A DNA stretch of 29,528 nucleotides, taken from contig JAPEVF010000574.1 of NCBI GenBank assembly GCA_029747585.1, positions 1 through 29,528 of the forward strand, in the 5' to 3' direction. A model generated the notes under the pieces. It saw nothing but the letters and a program-made list of their open reading frames with translations, made no database searches and was not told the origin of the DNA. Shown here in pieces: positions 20,981 through 29,528 of this stretch (positions are counted from its first letter, which is position 1; each line of letters starts with the position of its first letter). The position numbers and the translations under genes are program-made. This DNA is from Pleurotus djamor. Lineage: Eukaryota; Basidiomycota; Agaricomycetes; Agaricales; Pleurotaceae.

Positions 20981-21185
20981 TCTATTTATACTCTCTCTAA
21001 CTCCCATTCCGCATCCCTTTCCTTTCCTTCTCTTATTTATCATTATCTATCTTGGGGTTTTGGCAAGTCCGACCCTTGCTTTTCCCTTTTCCTTCCANTT
21101 TTTTTTCTCTTCTTCTTCTTCTTATGTACCTCGTACCTATAGTAGGTTGACCACGGAGGGTCAACATTTCATACACCCCGGGAGG
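20981..21185 (+). other. 3' non-coding leader to LTR2, with hairpin and purine-rich tract
   Basis: After the pol stop come about 205 pyrimidine-rich bases, a T-run with an N at 21098, a small inverted repeat (GTTGACC at 21146-21152, GGTCAAC at 21159-21165, 6-base loop), and a weak polypurine tract (GGGAGG) directly before LTR2. The hairpin is conserved in unit 2 (24653-24672). Confidence 0.6.
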
Positions 21186-21714
21186 TGTGAGGTTCCACCT
21201 CAGTCTGTGCACGTATTCTCTCCCCATCCCCTATCTCACGTGACCCAGACGCGCGTCGCGTCGTTCTTGTTTATCCCTTTCCCCTTCATCCTCTCCCTTT
21301 CATACCTTCATCCCTCAACACTCCCCTTCACCTCCTTCATTCCCCTTCATCTCATACTCTACACCATACCTATAAAATACCTGTATCTTCCATACCGAAA
21401 TATCAGTGAATCTCCCACTCAGCATTTCTCAGTTTCCTCGCGCGTCCGACAGTTTCCCATCATCTCTATTTCGTATTCTCGCCTCGACAGAAGACTCAGA
21501 AGTACTCAGCCCTCAGAAGACCAGCCAGCAGAACCAGTATCAAGAAGGTATCCAGTCCTTAGCATCATCATCTCAAGCTCGAAGAATCCCTTACGCATCA
21601 TCACGGTCACTCGATATTCATATATCTATCACTAATCTACCACCTACAAAGGCATCCCAGCTACGGTTAGCCGGAGGCAACCCACTCGCATTCACCACCC
21701 TTACCATCATCACA
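21186..21714 (+). repeat. LTR2 (middle LTR, longer and diverged)
   Basis: It has the same TGTGA and TCACA ends as LTR1 and LTR3 but is 529 bp long. It lacks part of the pyrimidine-rich repeat block and carries about 100 extra bases before the terminal 60, including a segment around 21550-21655 with no match in LTR1. A TATAAAA box is at 21371. It serves as the 3' LTR of unit 1 and the 5' LTR of unit 2. There is no target duplication around it. Confidence 0.93.
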
Positions 21715-21716
21715 CC

Positions 21717-21733
21717 TGGAGCCCACCGCGAGG
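21717..21733 (+). other. Primer-binding site of unit 2
   Basis: Same TGG-initiated 17-base stretch as after LTR1, two bases downstream of LTR2. Its conservation shows that the second unit could still prime minus-strand synthesis using proteins supplied in trans. Confidence 0.6.
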
Positions 21734-21751
21734 GGCTGATTAGCTTTTGTT

Positions 21752-24493
21752 TTGGTCTTCCAATCTTGTATCCCCGTTCGCTCTCCCGCGAACCCTTCCA
21801 ACACGTCTTCTCAACAACCTCCGCGCGACAGACTTGGTCGTTTCACTAAAGTCAAGCCTACGCCACAGCCGTCGACGTCGACTACTGCTTCACCTGCACC
21901 GCCCGGCTCCTTCCCATTCAACCAGACTTCCCTCCGCTTCCCCAATCCTCCAACTGCTCCTGCTCTCTGTGATACTCCCGCTCCATCGGACTCGCCAAGG
22001 ACAGTTCCATCCGAATCCTTCACCCCACTCTCAGAACCTAGCCTCGGATCTATCCTCGACACCCCAGAGCTCATATCCCAGATCGACATCGCCATCAATT
22101 CCGACTTCAACTCTCCTGACGTCAAGCCAGTTCTCTCCGCCGTCTCGTCACCTTTGAAACATCTACCCACCCTCCCCCTTCCTGGAGAAATGTCTACCAT
22201 ATCCCCTCTTGCTATGCTCCCAGCCCGTGGACACCACTCAGCACCCAAATTCACTGGCGAAGGAGAGTACATCGACCGCTTTTTCGACGAAGTAGAAGCT
22301 GTAACAGCCCTGATCTCGGATATCACCGATGAGGAGAAAATCCGATGGACCATGCGACTCCTCGACAATCCTACACACACAACTTGGAAGAATTCCATTC
22401 CCCAGGCGACCGGCGATGATTGGAAAGCCTTCAAAACCGCAGCTCGGGCTCTCTACCCAAATTCGGACGACGTTCGACGCTACTCGAAGGCCAGCCTGAA
22501 ACGGCTCGCGCGCTTGTATTCTGAACGGGTAATGAGCGACAAACAGGTTCTTGAACGCTACCACTTGGAATTCTCCACCATGTCGAACGTTCTCAAGTCA
22601 CAGGGGCAGATCTCAGATTCTGACATTGATGAAATCTACTTTTCAGGCTTCGATCCCTACTTCCAACGAACGTTAGTGGAGCACCTCCAACGCCGAGACC
22701 CCGTCCACCATCCCGACGACCCTTATCCGCAAGCGAAAGTACTCGAAGTCGCAAGATTCCTCCTCTACTCTCCAGTACCCAGCACCATCGGCACCATTTC
22801 TACTCCACCACTACCTGTCCCATCATCAGCAAATCCCATTAGGCAAGAACAGCCCGGCAACACCGCAATCGAGTCCGCGATCGTGTCCTCAATAGCGTCT
22901 ATCAACAAAGCGACCGAAAGTATGGCCGCGATGATGCAACAGTTCTCAACGATGATGCAAGCTTCTCGTCCTCCTGCCCAACTCCAGACTTATGCCCCGA
23001 TTATGCCACAAGCATCATACGTTCAACCCGCTGCTGCTTCTCAAGCTCCCCCACCAAACTGGAATGGTTCCCTTCCACCTCGGTGTGCATTCTGCTATGA
23101 CACGCGCTCTCACTTCCGTATTTTCCAGTGTCCGGTCTACCAGGAGATGTCACGCCAAGGATGGGTTCATTACAACGAAAACCGGCGACTTGCCCTCCCG
23201 AACGGCCTTGAAATAACTCGAGCTCTTCGCGGTGGATGTTTCCAGGAGCAAATTGAGAACTGGCGCGTCGACAACCGACTTCCTCTTGATACACCAGACC
23301 CCGGCACTCAGACTGGACTTGCTCGCGACGCGCCTCCTCACATGACCTCGGTTCCTGCCCCTGTCGCCTCGACAAATATGATCACTGTCTCGAACTTCAA
23401 TTACGGCAGCACCACAGCTCGGGAACCCTTGGAAGAACGCTTCGAAGATAGCCCCTACGAAGACGACATTGATGACCAGATCGAAATGGCTCAAGCGCTC
23501 CTGTCGACGCTCATGAAGCAAAAGAAGGTTGAACGCAAGAAAGAAGTTCGGTTCCAGAACCCTCCCTCAGCAAATACTCGCTCCTCCACCTCATCCAGTA
23601 CAACAGCTCCTGCTCCTGCCGCTCCGATAACGCCGAAACCAGTTCTCTCTGCGCCAACTCAAACGACTCAGCTACGAGAAGCCCTGGACACTGGGAAAAT
23701 CAAGCCTATGCCCCAGTACAGGTACCAGTCCAACGCAGAAGATCCCAAACTCACCGGCAATGCCATCGAACGAGCCCTCGACGCACCAGTCACTCTGACC
23801 CAGCGCGAGCTTCTTTCTCTTGCTCCAGACCTACGCCGCCACTTCCGAGACTTGACTATGACCAAGAGGATTGCCCCCGCCGACGCCAATGCCAAGACAC
23901 TTTATCAAGACTGCTCGCCTGATTGCTACTCCCAACACGCCGCATCGTTCTTCCATGGAGGATCATCACCAGAGCCGCAGGTACTCTCGCTTCTAACCCA
24001 AACTCCCGCCGAGACGATTGCTGCCAACGACATGGAAACCCTTCGAGTCATTCCCCTCAAATTCGACAACGGTAACTCCATCGAATGTATTCTCGACTCC
24101 GGCTCTCAAGTTATCTCCATGCGACGCTCGGTTTGGGAATCTCTGGCGCTACCACTCAGGCTCGATGAAGGCATTGTGATGGAATCAGCAAATCTCACCA
24201 CAAACAGGACTATGGGTCTCGCGCGTAATGTTTGAGCTTCGATAGCTGATATGAGCTTTTACCTGCAGATCCAGGTCGTCGAAAACGCGCCATACGACAT
24301 TCTGCTCGGCCGACCCTTCCACTGCCTCCTCGCTGCTACTACCAATGACTACGCCGATGGACGACAGGACATTACCATCACCGACCCGAACTCTGGATCT
24401 CGTCTTACCATACCTACCGCCGAACGACGCGTGCGCTGCTGCCCAAACGGCCACATGCAACCTCCATTATCCCAAACACGTCGACCTAAGTAG
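21752..24493 (+). pseudogene. gag-pro: Gag-protease of unit 2, with internal stop and without pol
   Basis: Closely similar to the first gag-pro along its whole length, including the N-terminal low-complexity part, capsid region, zinc knuckle and retropepsin DSG. Two adjacent C-to-T differences turn a GTC-CGA pair of unit 1 into GTT-TGA (stop at 24233-24235). The frame then stays open to a TAG at 24491-24493, slightly earlier than in unit 1. Shortly after, at about 24538, sequence matching the start of pol in unit 1 jumps to sequence matching the 3' non-coding region near 21035, so all of RT, RNase H and integrase is missing. The nonsense codon falls after the protease active site, so a shortened Gag-protease could still be made. 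Confidence 0.9.
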
Positions 24494-24692
24494 TACTTCA
24501 AGTCATTCTTTGACGCGTCGAGGAACCACCAGATCGGGTTATCATTTGCTTGGAAATCTCTATCTATCTTGTTTCGGGTTTTTGGCAAGNCCNACCCTTG
24601 CTTTTCCCCTTTCCTTNCATTTTTTTTCTTATGTACCTCGTACCTACAGTAGGTTGACCACGGAGGGTCAACATTTCATACCCCCCAGGAGG
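24494..24692 (+). other. 3' non-coding end of unit 2, with deletion junction
   Basis: Contains the pol-deletion junction (about 24538), three Ns (24590, 24593, 24617), a T-run, the conserved GTTGACC/GGTCAAC hairpin (24653-24672) and the purine-rich CAGGAGG directly before LTR3. Comparison with 21040-21185 shows the same order of elements. Confidence 0.7.
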
Positions 24693-25131
24693 TGTGAGGT
24701 TCCACCTCAGTTTGTGCACGTAGTCTCTCCCCATCCCCTATCTCACGTGATCCAGACGCGCGTCGCGTCTTGTTTATCCCTTTCCCCTTCATCCTCTCCC
24801 CTTGATACCTTCATCCCCCTCCTCTCCTTCATCCCACAACACTCCCCTTCATATCCTTCTTTCCCCTTCACCTCATACTCTACATCCTACCTATAAAATA
24901 CCTGTATCTTCCATACCGAAATATCAGTGAATCTCCCACTCAGCATTTTCTCATTTCTCGCGCGTCCGCATCGTTTCGTCTCTCCGTCTCCCTCTCGTAT
25001 CGACACAGAAGAACAAGGTATCCAGTCCTCAGAAGATTCAATCAGCCAGCAGTATCAAGAAGGAGGTAGCATCCCAGCCACGGTTAGCCGGAGGCAACCC
25101 ACTCGCATTCACCACCCTTACCATCATCACA
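24693..25131 (+). repeat. LTR3 (3' outer LTR)
   Basis: It runs TGTGA to TCACA over 439 bp and is identical by eye to LTR1 apart from the single N in LTR1. The TATAAAA box is at 24892. Following sequence is CTCA, the target-site duplication, then unrelated host DNA. Transcription from its TATA box would run into the plus-strand ORF region at 25264. Confidence 0.95.
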
Positions 25132-25135
25132 CTCA
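25132..25135. repeat. Right target-site duplication (CTCA)
   Basis: Copy of the CTCA at 13987-13990. The pre-insertion site is recovered by joining 13990 to 25136. Confidence 0.75.
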
Positions 25136-25230
25136 TCTAAAAACAGAGCAGGTTGTCGGAAGCAGATCTGGATGGACCAGATGGCGGATTTCGTTGAAAA
25201 TGGTAGTCAAGAGTGGACGCTGTTGTCGAT

Positions 25231-25292
25231 CGTGGGAAAGCTCTGCTCATCGCGCGCACCCGGATGCGCGCGATGACCAGAGCTTTCCCACG
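25231..25292. repeat. 28-bp-arm inverted repeat with 6-base loop
   Basis: The left arm (25231-25258) and right arm (25265-25292) are reverse complements over 28 positions with a single mismatch; the loop is CCCGGA. The arms are GC-rich and include a GCGCGC core. An RNA of either strand would form a very stable hairpin. The motif starts 95 bases beyond the retroelement. It is neither a typical fungal terminator (no U-run) nor an LTR remnant; a small foldback element or a local inverted duplication are alternatives. Confidence 0.85.
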
Positions 25293-25692
25293 AGATCGAC
25301 CAAGGGCCAAGTGGTTGACTCCTAAATTCCTTACTCAAAGATCGCTGGCTATTCATGGCACTCCTTCACAAACGACGACCTTCGACCGACAATCTTCAAT
25401 TGATCTTCTTCAGCTGGGCATTGTCACAGCACTAAATGAAACGTACGGCATAATTTTACAACAGCCTGGCGTTCTCACTGCGTTTGGCCAATGGTGGAGT
25501 GGAAGTACATCAGCAGATAGCCACCTGACGGCGATGAGAGCCGGAACTAGGCCTGCCAGCTGGAAGAATGGGTGTGACTCAGATTTCGGCATGAGCCAAT
25601 TAAAACCCCGGCAGCCTGAGGAATCCTTAGACATGGATCCCCTCAACGAGTCTTTCTTTCCTGATCCCCTTGACGAGACTATCCCCTTCTAG
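25264..25692 (+). CDS. Possible small or truncated protein, unknown family
   Basis: A 142-codon frame starts at an ATG in the hairpin loop region and is open to TAG at 25690-25692. The first 20 codons read through the right arm of the inverted repeat and are doubtful. From about 25320 on, the translation is balanced and protein-like (a helical SIDLLQLGIVTALNETYG segment, FGQWWSG), ending in a repeated acidic-hydrophobic motif (MDPLNESFFPDPLDETIPF). I see no known domain. Upstream, the retroelement or the inverted repeat may have removed the true 5' end. It is tail-to-tail with the DUF2235-WD40 gene (128 bp apart). A minus-strand frame (25646-25410) is less convincing. Confidence 0.3.
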   Translation: MRAMTRAFPRDRPRAKWLTPKFLTQRSLAIHGTPSQTTTFDRQSSIDLLQLGIVTALNETYGIILQQPGVLTAFGQWWSGSTSADSHLTAMRAGTRPASWKNGCDSDFGMSQLKPRQPEESLDMDPLNESFFPDPLDETIPF

Positions 25693-25820
25693 GGACAAGA
25701 CCAATGGGCGTGCCCTAAGGTTGGAAGAGGACATGCTCAGATTCTGCAGAGTGATGAAGCTCGCCCAATGGGAGTCCCGATCCTGAATTGGTGGGAGGAG
25801 GACATATACACCAAGATTGG

Positions 25821-28800
25821 CTAATGAGGCAAGATTTTCTCCCAGGTATGACATCTCCATATCCGTATCTCGCCACCATTGCTCCCCGTCGCAAGCACCC
25901 GTCCATCGTGCCGGAATGCCAGACAAACAATTGCATCATCATGGGCTTTGAAAGTGTGTTCGATCTTTCCCTGATCGGGGCTCCAAATCTTCACTGCGCC
26001 ATCCACGGTGCCAGCAACAACCCAATCTCCAGAAGGACTCCACGCGAGTGATCGTGCGTTTTTGGAATCTTCCAGCTCGATCAATGAGTCGTCCGACAAA
26101 CTCCATAATTTGTTGGGACCGTCATCAGAAATTTTGAGCACAAATCTAGAACCATCCCTTGAGAAAGCAGGCAACCAGATCCCGTCATCCCCGCCCTTGA
26201 ACCTCTTGAACACCTCCCATTGGTCTTCTTCCCGCCGCCATAGCTTGATCCAGCCATTCTTATGCCCGGATGCCAGAGTTTGGCAGTCATCAGAGAAGCA
26301 CAGAGAGGTGATGCTACCACTGTCAATGTTTTCCTCTTTGTCAGTAACTTTGATGACCAAGGGTGGCTTGGTTGTGGTGTTGATGATGCTAACCTCCCTT
26401 CCATCCCGAACAGCTACATGTGAGCCGTCACGAGATATGGTTGACCCCCTTCCTTTACACCGTACAATTTCCTTTGTAAGTTGAGTGGAACCATCCCAAA
26501 TTGAAAGAATTTGGGACCATTGATAGGAACTCCAAAGATCCCTTGTGAAAATGATTTGAGACGGATCTGCACCTAAGAAACTGACATGGCGGAGACTGCC
26601 TCCAATTAGCCGTCTTTCAATAAGAACTGTGTACAATGGTCAGAATGATTGATATCTCCTCTACCACAATAACGACAAACCAAATTGTTGGAGAACTTTG
26701 AATAAGTCATCTCGATGAGTCGTCCGAACTTCCGAGGCCCATCGGTACACTTGGGAAGGCAATGGGCGCGGAACAGTAGTTGTAGAAATGTGCTTCCAAG
26801 GGGCCCAAGCGCGGGCAAAGAGCCGTACGAGCGTCTTCTTGGATTCTGGCGACGGTGTTATCGTGTTATCCCGCACCGCCGTAGTGATTGTCTTCAAGAG
26901 AATCTCGGCCGCATCAGGGACTTCACGGAGAGATGACAGTCGGGTTGCTGCAAGCAAAGTGAGGAGATACATGCGACGAGAGGGGAGAACGGTAACACAC
27001 GGTCATCCAAGAATGACTGTAGCGTCTGTATGCCCACAGTCAGGGTACTCAATGCAGACCCTCGATCTCCCTGCCCAGATTCGAGGACATCGCAGGCTTG
27101 AGACAATGTACTTAGTACATGTGAAGCGTTCTCAAAGGGATCTTGCTCAATGATGGGCAAATACTCCCCCTGCGAGTACTCGGAGAAAAGGGTTGACCAT
27201 TCAGAGATCTCAAGCGACGAATGAAGGACTGCCTTCGGACGGTATTTTGGCATGGCCTGCAAAAACTTCAAGCTTACTTCTTGGAAGAAAGAAAGAATAG
27301 CGACTTTTACGCACGTCAGGCATCTCAGCGGATGCGCCATTTCGTTCTAAATCTCCTTCCCTTGACATTCGCCTTTCAGGTATCAAGTTCTCCGCTCTTG
27401 CACCTCGGAGTCGTTTGATATAACCAAAAAACACAGTTGAAACACCCCGAGATGTACTAGTTTCCGGAGGTGACGCGCGATCCTCATCTGACGGGGCGGT
27501 ATGACTCTATGATTCCTCAGTGATTAGTATATTTCATATGATGAGACACATATTACAGACCTCGGCCCTTGCTGTAACTTCTGTGGTACCTAGTGGCAAG
27601 GACTTGTGCTTTGCAGGTGTGGCAAAGACAGACTGGTGGATGAGTTGGCCAGATTGAATTTTTCGGGGTTTTCCAAGATGTGGCCTAGACGGTGAATCAG
27701 TCAAAAGATGACCAATGACTAAACATGTTTGTGGGTCTCACCGCCAAGTCAAGCTATCCTTGTCCTTGTAGGAAAGTGCCCCAAAGGGAATGATCTCCAA
27801 AAGCATCCAAACCCCTGTCAGCGATTCCTTCGGTGTCACAGGCACCCAGTTTCCTGTATACGGTTCAATCAGAAGGCCACAGAACTGAGCCTCGTATGTC
27901 ATCCATCGAAGCGAGTCGCTGAAGTTCTCCAGGTACTTGTTTCGGACATTCCCTCCGCCACTGAGGAGTTTCACATTCAATTCCAGGGCCGGGGTACGTC
28001 AGAGGGGGATGGTACTCACATATCAGAGTGTGTTCCTTTGAACCAAACTTCCTTGATGTCAGCTTTTGTTTCTCCTTCAATGGGACCGAGGCCTCCATTC
28101 ACATACTCCGGTTGAAATTTTGCACGACGCTCATCCAAGGCCAGTGCGTGACGAAAGTGGCAGACGTGGCCCATGCCGGATACCGTCTCGGGGAGCGACT
28201 TTCCCCGGAACACTCCAATCGAAGACACTGTATCCCTAGAATAGTTCATATGAATATCAGCGATAAAAGGATTGAAAGTCATGACACACCATGCGCCGAC
28301 AAAATGGACTTTAACATCCTTGTGACACAAAGACTTCTTGAACGACCAGCAGAGCTCGTCTTCCTCGCTACTGAACGTCGGCCGCTTGTTGTTGCCTTCT
28401 GGAGTCGACGTTGGCCCTCTCGTCGCATCGCCATCGGTCTTGGTTGAGGCTCGCTTCGAGTGCGCCGTCGTAGCTGTGTATAGCTCATACGCGCTGTCAA
28501 TCCAGTGTCAGCCAAGCTCTGCGGAAATGTGCGACCAACGCACAAGGGAATCTGGGTCTCATTTCCTTTATGGAGAAGCCCGACCCTTTCGATCATTCCC
28601 GCAATGACGCGGACTTGATATGCACCTCTCGAAAAGCCTATAACCACAATGAGGTCCTGAAATGAAATTCAACGAGCGAAATACTCGCCGAAGAGGAAGA
28701 TCCGGTCGCCAGGTTCATAGTTTTCGGACAGCCACTTGTATGCGGCATGTACAATCCTTTCAAAATTCCTACGTATAGAGGTCACTTGGCTAGTCAGAGA

Positions 28801-29259
28801 TTCACAAGAAAGGGATTACATACCAGGCGATTGCGGTGTCGATGAGGTTGTAGACGACTTGTTTCCAGTAGTTCCACGACCGAAATGATGGTCGGGCATA
28901 GGTGCCAATGCCACTGTTGTAGTACACAAGCTGCTCTATATCGCCATCGATTTTGATGATTCGGCTGAAGAGCTCGACGACATTCGTGCTCTTGATGACA
29001 ATCACATTAGTACGAGTTATGTGCAAACGAAGGGGGAGAGAAAACCAACATTGACGCTAAATTGATTGGATGTACCGTCGATGTTCACGATGAGGTGACG
29101 GACTTTCCGCAGTTTTCTAGGAGGTGGGTGTTTTGGGCAATCGAAGAGAGCTGTATGAATATCGGGTTTGGTGTCTTCGGCGGAGGGCTTTGGTAGTCGA
29201 GGGGGGTTGGCGTCCTCGCGCGTGCGCAAGCTAGGAATTGTTGGTTGTGTAGATGACAT
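25821..29259 (-). CDS. DUF2235 (Tle1-like) hydrolase fused to WD40 region
   Basis: Twelve exons (29259-29050, 28990-28824, 28768-28689, 28637-28544, 28493-28290, 28235-28020, 27960-27742, 27684-27561, 27506-27315, 27256-27001, 26947-26681, 26626-25821) join in phase into 944 aa. Residues 53-400 form a DUF2235 alpha/beta-hydrolase, the domain of bacterial Tle1 phospholipase effectors and of many basidiomycete proteins of unknown substrate. It shows the IDGTSNQF loop (D61), nucleophile elbow GFSRGAY (S155), GAWDTV (D253), FRHALALDERR (H281) and GTHSDIGGG (H321). Residues 400-676 are a mostly helical linker with Ser/Arg-rich parts. Residues 677-944 contain about five WD40 repeats (IKLWRRE, VKIWSPD, IRIWRCH), too few for a full seven-bladed propeller unless earlier repeats are degenerate. 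Intron 3 (28688-28638) uses a GC donor. No transmembrane segment or signal peptide was noticed. Two neighbouring genes wrongly joined is the main alternative, but every junction is in phase. Confidence 0.88.
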
Positions 29260-29528
29260 GATGAATAAGGATCGATGGGGAAGCTAAGACGATGGAGCCA
29301 TGGAAGAGCGGCGGCGAGAAACGAGAAGCAGGAAGGGGGCGAAGACCTCCGGGGAGAAGGGACTGGGAGCTCAGGGGGGAAATCGATGAGTTCTATGGGC
29401 GAAGTGAACGGTGAATATATACAGAAATTAGTACGTGGCGGTTTGGGGGGACAAGCAAGTGGGACATGCCTGTGAACCTGACTGACCGGAAACCGAGCCA
29501 ACGGATAGATGGAAGCTAGGACTGGGTA
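29260..29528 (-). promoter_or_regulatory. Upstream region of the DUF2235-WD40 gene, with TATA-like site
   Basis: No reading frame here looks like a gene. A TATATA site at 29416-29421 lies about 157 bases upstream of the ATG at 29259, and pyrimidine-rich DNA on the coding strand follows it, as in many fungal promoters. I see no repeat or RNA gene in the rest. Confidence 0.45.

Larger units (their letters stand above)
13991..25131 (+). mobile_element. Composite three-LTR Ty3/Gypsy retrotransposon
   Basis: One 11.1-kb unit in plus orientation: LTR1, gag-pro and pol, LTR2, a second gag-pro lacking pol, LTR3. The pol order RT, RNase H, integrase places it in Ty3/Gypsy (Metaviridae). A target-site duplication is found only outside LTR1 and LTR3. 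LTR2 is flanked by a purine-rich tract on its left and the primer-binding site on its right, as expected for an LTR shared by two tandem units rather than a separate insertion. The apparent identity of the outer LTRs points to recent integration. The first unit looks functional if the N at 19573 is an error; the second is defective. Confidence 0.93.

Noticed and set aside
21186..21714. LTR2 as an independent nested solo-LTR insertion
   Set aside because: No target duplication; its flanks are the purine-rich tract and the primer-binding site expected for a shared internal LTR.
25627..25926. Minus-strand frame 25926-25627 as a continuation of the WD40 region
   Set aside because: Different frame from the last WD40 repeat, no WD motif and no plausible intron to join it.
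1..29528. tRNA, rRNA or CRISPR arrays
   Set aside because: No cloverleaf-like blocks, rRNA-like conserved stretches or regularly spaced short repeats were seen by eye.

Overview
The window is nuclear DNA of a filamentous basidiomycete, most likely an Agaricomycete. Genes are cut by many 45-70 nt GT-AG introns with CTNAN-type branch sites. The mobile-element content (a Plavaka transposase, a basidiomycete-type Ty3/Gypsy element) and the host-type families (F-box, Ulp1, DUF2235, WD40) also fit. All assignments come from reading the sequence; no database search was run, and exon borders are inferred from splice signals and reading phase.

Layout, left to right. 1-648 holds no convincing gene. 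649-5480 (+) is a long gene of about 14 exons for an unrecognised charged, low-complexity, probably nuclear protein. Its 3' end is cut by a 513-bp AT-rich block (5442-5954), after which the same reading frame resumes (5955-6212). Four minus-strand genes follow: a complete Plavaka transposase (9599-6308), a small basic leucine-zipper-like protein (10373-9683), an F-box protein with one apparent homopolymer frameshift (11799 to about 10804), and an intact Ulp1/C48 cysteine protease of 539 aa (13991-11991).

From 13991 to 25131 lies one composite Ty3/Gypsy retroelement with three LTRs in direct orientation. The order is LTR1, gag-pro, pol (RT-RNase H-integrase), LTR2, gag-pro without pol, LTR3. 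The outer LTRs look identical by eye and are bounded by CTCA on both sides, whereas the middle LTR is about 90 bp longer and diverged. The insertion point lies inside the Ulp1 start codon, whose first base is now supplied by the LTR.

Right of the element are a 28-bp-arm inverted repeat (25231-25292), a short possible plus-strand ORF (to 25692), and a 12-exon minus-strand gene (29259-25821). That last gene encodes a 944-aa fusion of a DUF2235/Tle1-like alpha/beta-hydrolase with a C-terminal WD40 region.

How the parts relate. The retroelement is one recent insertion between the Ulp1 gene and the region now to its right. Whether the minus-strand run of transposase, zipper, F-box and protease genes is a mobile cargo unit or chance neighbours cannot be settled here. 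The DUF2235-WD40 gene is the most host-like gene in the window, and its enzyme-plus-sensor-like layout is notable.
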